NCBI GenBank assembly: GCA_030686995.1
Contig: CM060709.1
Coordinates: forward strand, 272,045,913 to 272,109,912
Length of the DNA: 64,000 nt
Direction: 5' to 3'
From: Artemisia argyi
Lineage: Eukaryota > Streptophyta > Magnoliopsida > Asterales > Asteraceae
The translations under genes were made by a program, and so were the position numbers. Position 1 is the first letter of the stretch. The number at the start of each line of letters is the position of its first letter. A model generated the notes under the pieces. It saw only the letters and a program-made list of their open reading frames with translations, had not been told where the DNA came from and made no database searches. Positions 11,759-22,890 of the stretch are shown here, in pieces.

Positions 11759-12385
11759 AGATTCAAGGATGGTTGATTAGATCAAGAGAATGATTGTGAG
11801 TCGTTCGATTGAGTAGGTGAAAGAGTTAATGATTTGCAGAAAAAGTAAATGTGAGTGGTCAAACCTTGTTTTGACGGAGGTTAATTCAAGTTACACAAAG
11901 TGACAATTTTAGTCCCTTAACCTAACAACACATTTAAACTTAATGCCTAACCACATTAACACATATAGTATTCGTATATTAACTCCAAGAAATGATAAGA
12001 ACAACTTGTCGTACTCCCCCTCGACCTTAGATCATAGTAAAATTAATTGGTTTTGGTCAAGGAGAGTAACCCGAAATCCTTTTGAATCAACACTTTTGAT
12101 AAAACATATATGTTTTTGGTAAAATGCAAGTATAAAAGGTAAAATATTTTTAAGAAATTAGTAAAACATTACTTTTCCTCCCCCTCAACACTTTTTAAAT
12201 AATTGAAGACATTTTATAAAATAGTGTTGAAAGAGGTGGTTTATACTTGCATTTTTTTTTTTTTTTTTTTTTTTTTGAAGGATAAAAGACCAAAAAAAAT
12301 CTTTTTGAGTTTTTGAATGGTTTTATATTTTTGTATTTTTTGTTTTTGAAAAAATATTTACAAGGATAGTTTTGATGTTTGACAA
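11759..12385 (-). other. Spacer downstream of pol in element B
   Basis: About 630 bp with no gene. It contains a 25-base T run at 12252-12276 (A run on the element's sense strand, about 110 bases after the pol stop) and CTCCCCCTC tracts near 12015 and 12180 (GAGGGGGAG on the sense strand). TATA-like sequence around 11960-11980 on the minus strand could serve a subgenomic promoter. Confidence 0.5.
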
Positions 12386-15300
12386 TCAATTGTGTTTTAA
12401 AAACTTTTCCAGATCCTCTGGAGTCAAACATCGCATACCAATTTGGTGAACTAAACTAGCAAACCTGGATGGTGCCAAGGATTTGGTAAGTAAGTCCGCT
12501 AATTGGTACTCAGTTCCAACAAAATAAAGTTCAACTGTACCCTTTTCTACATGCTCTTTGATGAAGTGATATCGGAGATTGATGTGTTTGGATTTGCAAT
12601 GATGTACAGTGTTGCAGGAAATAGCAATTGCACTCTTTGAATCACAGTAGATAGGAATCCTGTTGAATAGGTAGCCATAATCCTTAAGTTGTGATCTCAT
12701 CCAGATGACTTGAGCACAACAAGCAGACATGGCTACGTATTCAGATTCTGTAGACGACAGTGAAGTGCAGTCCTGCTTCTTAGATTGCCATGACACAAGT
12801 TTGTCTCCGAGAAATTGTAATCCACCAGATGTACTTTTGCGTGTGTCTAAACATCCTGCATGGTCAGCATCTAAAAACGCAATTAGTTCAAAGCCAGAAT
12901 CCTTCGGATACCAGATCCCCAAGTTAATGGTTCCCTTTATGTATCGAAGGATTCTCTTGACCTCACTGAGGTGTTTTTTAGTTGGTCTGGACTGATAGCG
13001 GGAGCACATGTAGACAACAAATACTATATCAGGTCTACTAGCTGTGAGATACATGAGGGACCCAATCATACTTCGGTATTTGGTAGGGTCAACTGGAGTC
13101 CCATGTAAATCAGCATCTAGTTTAGTGGTATAGCCCATTGGTGTATTATAAGTATCACAAGACATCATTCCATGTTTCTTTAAAATTTCAAGAGCATATT
13201 TGGATTGATTTACAAAAATTCCACGGGGTGATTGATGAACTTGTAGTCCTAAAAAGAACGAAAGTTCACCCATCATGGACATTTCAAAATTATCTTTCAT
13301 TAATTTTGCAAAATCATTAGAGTAACTTCTTTGTGTTGAGGCAAAAATAATATCATCGACATATATTTGAACAACAAGTAAGTCCTCCCTGTAGGTTTTT
13401 GTAAATAATGTTGGATCCACCGATCCTTTAGAAAATTTATTGGCCAGTAAGAAAGTGGACAGTTTGTCATACCACGCCCGTGGGGCTTGCTTGAGTCCGT
13501 AGAGTGCCTTTTTGAGTCGGTAAACGTGATTAGGACGCTCAGGATCAACGAAGCCTTCAGGTTGGCTAACATAAACTTCTTCACGGAGTTCTCCATTAAG
13601 AAATGCTGTTTTGACATCCATTTGGAAGACTACCATGTTCCTGTGTGCAGCATAGGCCAAAAAGATCCGAACAGCTTCATGTCGAGCCACTGGAGCAAAG
13701 GATTCAGCAAAATCAAGACCTTCCAGTTGAGAGTATCCTTTCGCTACCAGACGTGATTTGTTTCGTATGACAGTGCCTTCAGCATCAAGCTTATTCTTCC
13801 ATATCCATTTTAACCCAATGACAAAGACTCCGTCAGGTCTTTCAACTAATTCCCAGACTTCTAATCTTATGAATTGCTGAAATTCCTCTTGCATAGATTC
13901 AATCCAGTTGTCATAAGTCATTGCATCTTTAATGTTCTTGGGTTCTTCATGACAAACTGTGAGTGCGTATATGCAAGTTTCTCCATCTGTGTGAAGTCGT
14001 TGTCTTGTCATAACAGGTGCATCTGGATGGCCAATAATATGAACTAGTGGATGGTCACGAGTCCATTTATGTGTTGAAGGGTGTAGTTGATAAGTATCTC
14101 GCATGTTGGCAGGATCCAAGTTGCGTGTTGACGACTCAGCTATATCAGGAACTGTAGTAGCTGGTGCAAACGGATTGAAGAATGCATCAGGATCATGCTC
14201 TGCGGATTGTGGAACTGATAGTGGTGTTGGATCTTCAGCTGAATGGCGTGAGTTAGAAACAGTTTGTTCTACTGTAGATGGTGAAGCAATTGGAGGACCG
14301 TCTCTCTCAACAGTTGTAGAAGTTTGTTGAGGTGAGTCTGGTACATGAATATTGTCAGGTTGAGCAGCGGAATTAGGTGGGACCTCAGTAGGACGGTATT
14401 CAATTGTGTCATCAAACAGTGGAGCAAACAAGGTTTCCAATTCTTTGCGGTTGAGTGGCAATGGTTCAGCCGAAGATGCCGGAGAGTTAAGACGGTTGAA
14501 TTCGGGTTCTAAGCTGTGTTGCTCAGAAGCCATTTGTGTGAGCTCATCAAAATTAGCGTGAATGGTTTCTTGAATTTCTCTTGTTCGACGATTCCATATC
14601 CGAAAACCTTTAGAATTTTCACAGTATCCAACGAACACTCCAATGTCAGCCTTTGCTTTAAGTTTACCTAAATCATCACGATCATTTTTCGGATAACAAA
14701 GTGCTCCAAATACATGAAAGTAATCGATGTTCGGTTTCCTTTTGTGAACAATTTGATATGGTGTTTTGCGATGGCGTTTTGTGATCATGCAACGGTTTTG
14801 AGTATAACATGCGGTTGAAACAGCTTCAGCCCACAAGTAATCAGGTAATTGAGCGTTAATCAGCATAGTTCTAGCAGCTTCCACTAACGTCCTGTTGCGT
14901 CTTTCAACAACTCCATTCTGTTCTGGGCTTCTAGGAATAGATGTTTGATGTTCAATTCCCACTTTCTCATAATAAGACCTAAGTGTCTGATTCTTGAATT
15001 CAGTTCCATTGTCAGTTCTGACGATTCGGACCGTGTTGCGTAACTGAACTTGAATTTTAGTGAGAAAGGTGATGATCATTGAAGGAGCCTGATCTTTACT
15101 TCGTAGAAAATAAACCCAAGTCCATCTGGAAAAATCATCGACGATTACTAGTATGTAGCGTTTACCGTTGATACTTTGAACACGCATCGGTCCACACAAA
15201 TCCATATGAAGCAGTTGTAGAACATGATTCGTACTATGCTCAGGTTTTGAAGGAAAATGAGCCCGAGTACTTTTTCCTTGTTCACAGGCAGGACATAAGT

Positions 15301-15895
15301 GATCTTTGGTGAAACGGAATCTTGGAAATCCATCAACAAGTTTGAACCGAGCAAGGTCAGTCATAGTTTTGAAATTCAAGTGCGAAAGACGTTTGTGCCA
15401 TAACCAGGATTTAGTCGATTCCGCTTTGGAGAGAAGACATATCGGAGATGTTGCAATCATATCTGACATTGAAATTGTATAAAGATTGGAGCCACGTGAG
15501 CCAGACATAAGGTCGTTTCCTTGTAAGTCACGAACAAAGCAAGTTTTCTCACGAAATGCAACTTCTAGATCTCCATCACAAAATTGACCAACAGAGAAAA
15601 GGTTGTGTCCAAGGCCTTCCACATAATAAACACGGCTTATTTCGATGTTCCCACTTACATAGTCACCATATCCCATGATTAAAGCGTAATGATCATTCCC
15701 GAATCTGACAGTACCAATGAACTTTGAGACAAAGTTTTTCAACAATTTGAGATTGCCTGTCATATGTTGGGTGCATCCGCTATCAACAATCCAGAGAATG
15801 ATCTGTACCACCTGCATCACAAGAAGAGGACACAGATGGAACAGAAGTAAGGGTGGAACCCAAAGACAGTGCGGGTTCCTGTTGGTTAGAAACAC
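12386..15895 (-). pseudogene. pol of Copia element B: protease end, integrase, RT, RNase H
   Basis: An open frame of about 1,169 codons with all Copia enzymatic domains in order. The protease motif [10 protein letters not shown] lies near the start. A GAG-pre-integrase HHCC-type segment (HKRLSHLNF ... CPACEQGK) follows. The integrase core has D (LHMDLCGP), D (RTDNGTEF) and E ([11 protein letters not shown]). RT runs from [12 protein letters not shown] through [11 protein letters not shown], with the YVDD catalytic pair. RNase H shows [22 protein letters not shown] and YCDSKSA. The domains look intact, but the frame is one base out of register with the upstream linker ORF at about 15785-15795, just before the protease motif. 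Without a frameshift this part would not be made. The [16 protein letters not shown] block is typical of the Sirevirus clade. Confidence 0.9.
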
Positions 15896-17789
15896 ATTTA
15901 TTCAACAATTTAGGAATCCATTTAAAGTCTGGTTTGTGTTGTAACCAACGTTGCCAATTCCAACTAGTTTGTGCTTTCTTAATGTTAAATGCACTAGTCG
16001 TTGGCTCATTCCTAGAGTTGTTCTTGGCACCTATGGGGGTAACTTCAGCTTCAGTAGAAACCGTAGAAGACGGCTTTCCTAAGTTAGACTTAGAGGCAAT
16101 AGTGGGCCTAGAAGGAATGCGTGTCCTACGTTTCTTATGACGATTTAGAAGAGAATTAGCTATACATTTTGTATGATCACCAGATGAAACGCTTTTACGA
16201 CAAAACACACAAGATGCATTAATATTCAAAACATTTAAAGGTACATCATTCGTTACATTTAGATTTTGATTAGAATTTGCCAGATTAGAATCTAAATCCG
16301 ATGCAACATGAGTATTATTCAAATTCCTAAGGTGATCTTCAACTCCTTGAGCTTCTAGTGATCCTCTCTTACGTTGCCAGAGCCTATTCTTCTTTTTACT
16401 TTGTCGCTTGGGTCTGCTAACGCTATTAGGGGAGACTAGTCCTGTAGAAGTGGAGTTATCAACATTAGTATTTTGAATAACCTTTCCTTTATTAGTTTTG
16501 TCTAATTTATACATTCCTGGTGCGATCACCGTGGTGTCAACCATCTTTCCTTTTTCAAGTAGCTTAACTTTCTCTTTTAAATCAATGATGATGTGATTTT
16601 TATCCTGAATTTCAGACTCGAGTAAACCATTGCAATAGTTGATGTCATCGCGGTTTTGTTGCCATTCGGCGTTTTCAATCTTTAAATCCGCAATTTCTTT
16701 TTCGTATTTGAGACACAAACTTTTGAAAGACTCATTGTTTTTGCAAAGCTGACAAGAGTTAGAAATATTTTGACTTTGAAGTTTCAATTCCTTTTTAAGA
16801 CTCTGAGCTTGACACCATTCAAGCCTTTGTTTGAGTTGACAAATTTCTTTTGAAAACTGTTTTGTCACATCATCATTCTTTTTCCTCAGATTGTCATTCT
16901 CATGTTTCAGTGTCTCAATTTCCACATGCAACAAGTTATTATCAACACAATGATCATGCTTAAGCATAGAAGTACCAGAATTATAGAGATCATTCATGAT
17001 AACAGACAAAATATCAGCATTGAGAACTTGTTCTAAGAGTCGATCAGCATCATTTTTGAAAACTCTAGTTCTTTGCTTTTGAACCAAAATTTCATTTTTA
17101 TTTTCATTGAAAACGTTTATCATATGTTTGACCTCCTTTTGAAGTTCCTGATCCCAACGTGTAGCACAGAGACGGAGGTGTTTGACAATTGGCAACATTT
17201 GTTTTTGAAAAATATCTCTCTTTTCGCGCTCGTAAGCGGATTGAAACGTTTCAATTTTTATTTCAGAGTTGCGTTCAATTGTCTCCTCCAAAATTTCGAT
17301 GTCTTCCATAAAAGTTTTGAAATAATTTAAGACACGAACACTATTTGGTAAGGGTGAAAGTTCACCGGATGATGGTAAAGGACCATTTATTTGTGCTACA
17401 GTTTGGACAGGGGCCGCATTAGAAGATGAAACATATGACTCTTCGATAAACCATGATTTCTCAGGTAAGTCCTTTTGAGTAACAAACTTAATTGGATTTT
17501 TTGAATAGTCATATGGTGTGCAATATTGAACATTACTCATTTTTGACCGACTCTCGTCTTCAAGTTCTTCTTCTTCCTCAGTATCAAAAACAACAGCACG
17601 CACAATCGTATTATCAAGCAAATAGTCCATACTGTAAATTTTAGGAATATCTTTGAATGCATTGTGAAGAAACATTGAATTGTAATCGCCAAGTGCAAAT
17701 CCTGTACCGGGTCTCGGTTTTAAAGTAAATTTCTGAATTGTTGTGACAGAGTTCCCGTGTTTGTAAACAATGTTACGAAATTCTTTCAG
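15783..17789 (-). pseudogene. Gag-pol linker of element B, coiled-coil rich
   Basis: Open from just after TAA 17790-17792 to the stop at 15783; the first internal Met is at 17675. It is in the same frame as the upstream 262-codon segment, so a single nonsense codon separates the two. The protein is dominated by heptad-like coiled coil (LLHVEIETLKHENDNLRKKN). A Cys/His cluster (CVFCRKSVSSGDHTKC) and a Lys/Arg-rich tail come later. Similar linkers sit between the zinc knuckle and protease in Asteraceae Sireviruses. It ends out of frame with pol. Confidence 0.75.
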
Positions 17790-18578
17790 TTATTTTTCAA
17801 GATCAACAATATCGCCAAGTAAGTCATCTATATACTTCCTTTTTCGTATTTTATGTTCACAAAAATCCTTTTGATAACTTGACAATTCTGTTTCTATTTT
17901 TGAAAGTTCTGTTTGAAGACGTTCAACTTGCATTTTCAATTCACTCTTTTCACTTTCGAGTTTTGAAATCAACTTTCCGTTTGACTCGATTAAATCTTGC
18001 ATTTTGCGTTGAAGATCTTGTTCTTTGTTGTATGAATCGTGAAAAGCTTTTTCAAAACTTTTTGCATTTTTAATCTTGTCTTCCTGATTAGAAAGCTGAA
18101 TTTTATAACATTCAATATCTCTTGCAAGTGACGCATTTTGTTCTTTCAAAACTTTGTTTTTCTCGTTGCATTTTATTATTTGCAATTGTTGAGCATCCAG
18201 TTGTTTAGATAACAGTATGAGATCAGGGTCTGGATCAAATGATGGTTCATGTTGTTCGAAATGATCATGTTTATCATTCTCAATAGGATCATCAAATGAA
18301 ACAACTGTGTCATCATCGAATATGACAACTGTGTTTATTTGTTCATCTTTATGAGATGATGAAGATGATGTAGATGGAACAACTTGCGCCATATCTGATT
18401 TATAAGCAGATGGTGAGACTATTTCATTAATAAAGCATTCATTGAGGTCATGTACCTGAGACAAGCCGCCAGTGTCATACACTGGACCTGAATCATTGAG
18501 CTTAAGTTCCTGCATGTTGGCCATAAGCATCACAACAGCATTGGCTTCCAGATCTTCCATGTCATCATCGTTGTTCAC
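17790..18578 (-). pseudogene. Gag-pol linker of element B, N-terminal coiled coil
   Basis: 262 codons of acidic then coiled-coil sequence (KNKVLKEQNASLARDIECYK). It overlaps the gag stop (18575-18577) by one base shift: gag ends ATG-TGA while this frame reads GTG-AAC-AAC. Loss of one base at the junction best explains it, since both sides read as parts of one polyprotein. It terminates at TAA 17790-17792 and continues in frame beyond. Confidence 0.7.
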
Positions 18579-20269
18579 ATTGCCATGAAGTTGTTGTCCT
18601 GTTCAGGGAAATGTCCATCTTTTTCATCTTGAAGAGCCATGAGTAATGCCTGCTTGTGAAACTTACTACCCCGAGTTCTCGGTTTGGGACATGCTGTAGC
18701 AATATGACCTTGTTCATTACAATTGTAGCACCAAACTGCATTCCCTGAGTTGGAGTTCTTTGTAGCAACTGAGTCAGACCTTTGTTGAGAAGATCCTGAG
18801 TTGTTCCTGAACCCTCCATTGTTACCAAACCTCTGACCATTCCCATAATTTCCTGAAGAACTTCCTGAACCGGATCTACCATAGTTACGATTCTGAATTT
18901 CCACTCTTCCATCATTGACAACAGCTTGATTCCTGGTATTAGAAGATGAACGTTGATGGTTGTTTGTTTTGTTGGAGAATTTTCTGAAAGCGCGAGCAAT
19001 AAGAGCAAGTCCCTGATTCAACGTATTAAAGTCATCATCGTCATCATCATTGCAGTTGGAGTAGTACACAGCATCATTGTTGTTTGATGGAACAAGTTGA
19101 GTAGAAGAATCTTGTGGAGATGAATCATAAGGGACCATTTGGTTCGAGGTGGAAGATTGTGGATAACTGAAGTAGTTCTGCTCTTGAACATATGCATGAT
19201 TTGACAGTGGTGGTGGAGCATAAGGAGATTGAGCTACGAGAGCCAAAGAATTTGGTGTTGTTGTTGGTGTGTATCCTCCTCGTAGAGCTCGATCTTTTTT
19301 CACTTCAGGTTCATGGTGTTTCAGAAAATCATACAACAAACCATATGGAGCATCATGAAGATTCTTTGTTTGACGAACAAATGTCACATATTTATGCCAA
19401 TCAGGGCCAAGACTACCAACAAATTTGGAGTTCACAGCGATCCTTGGTACTGTGATTTTGTGATGTTCCAGATCATTGACCACATTTGTGAAACGATGAT
19501 AGTAGGATTCAAGTGACTCTCCTGGTTCAATTGTGATGTCAGTGTATTCCATGTATAGCTTGGATTCCATGTCATCTTTGTTCAATTGAGTTCCTTCCAT
19601 AAGGAGATGAACGTGTTCCCACATAGCTTTGGCTGTTTTCTGAGCATCGACACTTCGATAGATCGGATTAGGTATACCTTGAAGTATATAAGCCATTGCA
19701 TACTGATCAGCTTCACGATGTAGTCTCTGTTCTTCAGTGAGTGCAGATTCTGGAAGGGGTCTATCACCAGGAGGACGTGGAGGATCAGCATGTGGATCAC
19801 TAGCTTCAAATCTAGTTGGCCACTCAAATGGTCCTTCAAGTATCACTTGCTTCAAGAATTTCCCATGAGGTTTCTTTAGTTCAAGAAATCGTAAGAATCG
19901 ACTTGACCATTGAACATAGTTCCCAGGTGTAAGCATTGGAGGTGTTTCAAGTGATCCTGCCTCATGTCGGGATTGTTGAGTTGTAATAACTTCACACATT
20001 CTGTCAAACCAGTGAGGTTGTTTGGAGGAAAACTGAGTGTTTTGTAGTGGCACTTGATATGGTTGTTGTTGAGGAATGATCTGATGTTGTTGCATCATAA
20101 GGTAATGATGTAGTGGATTATATGTTTGTTTCTGAGAAGGTTGTTGATTCATTATGTGCGGGAGGTATTGTTGTTGCTGATACTGCTGAGGTTGTTGTTG
20201 CTGATACTGCTGAGGTTGATGTTGCAGAGGATAAGAGTGAGGGAAGTAGTGATTAGGTGGTTGAGACAT
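18575..20269 (-). CDS. gag of Copia element B
   Basis: ATG at 20269 begins MSQPP; the frame stays open upstream to 20359, but the Gln/Pro-rich start at 20269 looks natural. A low-complexity Gln/His/Pro N-terminus is followed by the UBN2-type Copia Gag core (WEHVHLLMEGTQLNKDDMES, GESLESYYHRFTNVVNDLEH), then Asn/Ser/Gly-rich sequence. A CCHC zinc knuckle CYNCNEQGHIATAC lies near 18690-18735. Gag would assemble virus-like particles and bind the element RNA. The frame ends at TGA 18575-18577, one base out of register with the rest of the polyprotein. Confidence 0.88.
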   Translation of the reverse strand: MSQPPNHYFPHSYPLQHQPQQYQQQQPQQYQQQQYLPHIMNQQPSQKQTYNPLHHYLMMQQHQIIPQQQPYQVPLQNTQFSSKQPHWFDRMCEVITTQQSRHEAGSLETPPMLTPGNYVQWSSRFLRFLELKKPHGKFLKQVILEGPFEWPTRFEASDPHADPPRPPGDRPLPESALTEEQRLHREADQYAMAYILQGIPNPIYRSVDAQKTAKAMWEHVHLLMEGTQLNKDDMESKLYMEYTDITIEPGESLESYYHRFTNVVNDLEHHKITVPRIAVNSKFVGSLGPDWHKYVTFVRQTKNLHDAPYGLLYDFLKHHEPEVKKDRALRGGYTPTTTPNSLALVAQSPYAPPPLSNHAYVQEQNYFSYPQSSTSNQMVPYDSSPQDSSTQLVPSNNNDAVYYSNCNDDDDDDFNTLNQGLALIARAFRKFSNKTNNHQRSSSNTRNQAVVNDGRVEIQNRNYGRSGSGSSSGNYGNGQRFGNNGGFRNNSGSSQQRSDSVATKNSNSGNAVWCYNCNEQGHIATACPKPRTRGSKFHKQALLMALQDEKDGHFPEQDNNFMAM

Positions 20270-20361
20270 CTTAGAACACTTGTGTAGAAATGGATCTTTG
20301 TAGAAGATTGAAATGCACGTTCCTTTGAGTAAGTTGCAAAATCCTTGGGGTAAGTTCAATT

Positions 20362-20948
20362 CTTACGCGTAACTTAATCTTACGCGTAAACTTTAGGTTA
20401 TGCGTAAAGAGTAGGTTATGCGTAAACTAATAGTTTATGCGTAAGTTTCCTATTTACGCGTAAGCTTAGGCTTATGCGTAAGTTTAGACTTATGCGTAAG
20501 GTTTAAACAACCAAACAAATCTTCCAAACTTATCCAAGCTTGAAAGATATCCGAAGTCGAAGTAATCCACTAACTTATCCAAGCTAGGGAAGTACTGAGT
20601 CACCGGAACACAAGGAGAAGATCGTTGATGAAGCTTACGCGTAGATTCTGGCAAATTACGCGTAAATTAGACTTACGCGTAGGATCTGACTTAAGCGTAG
20701 GTTTATGGCGTAGATGAGCAAGTTACGCGTAGGATCAGGGTTTTAACCTATTTTACGCGTAAGAAAAGGGTTTTGGACCTATTTAACGCGTAAGAAAAGG
20801 GTTTTCAACCTATTTAACGCGTAAGAAAAGGGTTTATGCCTATTTTACGCGTAGGAAAAGGGTTTAGACCAAAACTTATGCGTAAACCGACCAAAAAAAC
20901 ACTGTAGACAGCTGGAGATAGTACTTTTTCCGACCAACTTACGCGTAA
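20362..20948 (-). repeat. TTACGCGTAA motif array 2 in element B leader
   Basis: More than fifteen copies of TTACGCGTAA and one-base variants lie in the untranslated leader between the primer binding site and gag. The motif is the same as in array 1. Confidence 0.8.
20737..20880 (-). repeat. Tandem repeat of about 32 bp inside array 2
   Basis: Five consecutive units each contain AGGGTTT, then CCTATTT and ACGCGTAAG (or TAGG). The units keep one palindrome each, so local duplication has multiplied the motif. Confidence 0.75.
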
Positions 20949-21288
20949 AACGTACTGTTCATCCAAAAAATGACTTTTTTGATGAGAAAATGCTTAGAAA
21001 TAAGGTACTTTTGATCAAATAACTTCACCAATACTTAGAAAACCTTAACTTTATAAGATGTAGCTACCAAAAACTAGTTTTCCAATATCAAAGAAGCTAT
21101 AAAACCTTAACAAAACCTTAAAAAATCACAACTTTATGCAACAACTAAGCTTCAAATCACTATATCAACCTTGAAACTTGTCCAAGCTTCAAGATTTGAG
21201 TGAAAGAAACAAAGAAAAATGCAAAAAGATGAAGAACTAAGCACCAAACCCCACGTTAAACAAAGAAACACACTTCAAACTTCTAGTA
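20949..21288 (-). other. Leader of element B near the 5' LTR
   Basis: About 340 AT-rich bases between the primer binding site and the motif array. I see no gene or clear signal. Confidence 0.5.
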
Positions 21289-21304
21289 GGCGAATGATAC
21301 CACT
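21289..21304 (-). other. Primer binding site region of element B
   Basis: On the minus strand AGTGGTATCATTCGCC directly follows the 5' LTR. TGGTATCA (21295-21302) equals the first eight bases of the initiator-Met site, but the following bases diverge from the usual GAGC. Either a partial match is used or the site has drifted. Confidence 0.6.
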
Positions 21305-21311
21305 TGTTAGG
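21305..21311 (-). repeat. 5' LTR of element B, seven-base stub
   Basis: TGTTAGG is the outermost end of B's 5' LTR (on the plus strand its left edge). Bases 21307-21311 (TTAGG) are the target duplicated by element E. The remainder is 32111-32453. Confidence 0.92.
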
Positions 21312-22719
21312 TGATGAGGCGAAAAATGATCCGTTTTTAGGGGGTCATTTAAGCCCGAATCCAACTTTATTTGATCAAATATTGCCCTAAATCGTTCCTT
21401 TTGTGATTTTAGGTGTTTGGAGAGTGAATTCTGGAAAAGAAGCTATTTTGGACGTTTTTGGAGCATAAAAGTGAAGAAAACGACAAAGTACCAAAAATCC
21501 ATGCTGAAGATACAAGGTGACGGCGTCAAGACTCCCGTCTTGACGGCGTCAGACATGGAGAATAAAATACCGTAGCTGGTGACGGCGTCAGATGGATAGG
21601 TGACGGCGTCAAAGTGGCAATGAATAAAATACCGTAGGTGGTGACGGCGTCACAGAGGCCGTCATAAGTGGATCAAGGCCGTCCGAGGAAGTTTATGGCG
21701 GCGAGGTGACGGCGTCAGAATTAACTCTTGACGCCGTCAGACTGTTTTTCCTATATATAGTTTTCTAGTTTTTTCATTAAAAAGGGAGAAGTTTTGGTGA
21801 AACCCTAAAGACGATTTTGGTGCCTCTTTCACAGGTTTTTCAAGGGTTCCAAACCCTTGAGACCTTGCATTGTAATTGAGATAAGTGTACTTTCAATTCA
21901 ATCAATATGTCTATGTGTTGGTTGTTTATCTTTTGTTCTTATCTTAATTCTACTATGCTAGGCTAGATCTCTCTTGTGTTTGCTTAGATCTAATGAAACC
22001 TAGATGTTGATTATGTGTTGATTACTTGTCTATTCTTGTTTTAAATGAATGATTTATATGTTAGGCTTAAGAAAACTGGCAGATCTCCAAATGGTAACAT
22101 GCTTGAACGTCTTAAGAAACATGAACCGAGGCGTACTAGGTCTTTATTGGTTGTATTTAATGCATGAGCCACTGTTTACAATCCCTATAGTTGTGCTGGG
22201 TCATGGTGTAGGAGGAGATAAGAGCTCATAGAGTTGGGGAGTTATGTATGCCACCCAACGAATGGTATTAAGGAATACAATCCGTCATTCATACAAGTGT
22301 AACAAGTAATTAACATGTAAAAGATATCTAGGGAGTAGTGAAGTCTAAGTAAACACAATTTCTCCAAATACTGCTCACAACCTTAGTTTAAATTAGTTTA
22401 ATTTCATTTTCATTATTTTATTTTAATTATATAATAGCTTTGGGTTAGTTGATTAGCAACTAATTCCGCCCACTCCTTCAAAACCCGAGATTTTAATTGC
22501 TTTCATAAAAATATAAAAATACAAAAATAATCATCCCTCACCTTTAGAACTATTAATTAGGTTTTCTAATCCTAGCGACACTATTCCTAAGCTGAACGAT
22601 CAATCCCCCGGTACTTGTCACTATACTATACTACAACGATCAGGTACACTGCCTGGTGGGGGTTGTAAGCTTCTCAAGATCCCTCGAGAGGTAAAGCAAG
22701 GTGCGATTCCCACGCATCA
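21312..22719 (+). repeat. 5' LTR of element E
   Basis: 1,408 bp. It contains the TGACGSCGTCA array and TATA box, and ends CACGCATCA next to the primer binding site. Confidence 0.96.
21518..21759 (+). promoter_or_regulatory. LTR promoter of E: seven TGACGSCGTCA copies and a TATA box
   Basis: Seven exact 11-mers (six with G, the last with C at the centre) plus two degenerate GGCCGTC relics lie within 21518-21739. TATATATA is at 21752-21759. An identical arrangement is in the 3' LTR at 30909-31130 with TATA at 31143-31150. Transcription start should lie about 30 bases after the TATA box. Confidence 0.7.
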
Positions 22720-22725
22720 AGTTTT

Positions 22726-22743
22726 TGGCGCCGTTGCCGGGGA
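22726..22743 (+). other. Primer binding site of element E (tRNA-Asp)
   Basis: TGGCGCCGTTGCCGGGGA lies six bases after the LTR and is the canonical Athila primer site. Confidence 0.9.
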
Positions 22744-22890
22744 ATAGTTATTGTCTAGGTTAGGATTTCTTTTTATTAGGTCTACTTGCTAGATTCCTTT
22801 CTAGTAAGATTTTTATTTTTATTTTTAGGTCTTCTTTAGTCTATCTTGTTTCTTCGTGCCTTTGTTTGTAACTCTTCACCATTCACCATC

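Noticed and set aside
21518..21739. Regularly recurring TGACGGCGTCA looks superficially like a CRISPR-type repeat array
   Set aside because: Repeats are only 11 bases, palindromic and irregularly spaced inside a eukaryotic LTR; no cas genes are present.
22049..22231. 60-codon ORF identical in both LTRs of E (also 31440-31622)
   Set aside because: It lies in LTR R/U5 sequence, its duplication is only that of the LTR, and other LTR subtypes break it.
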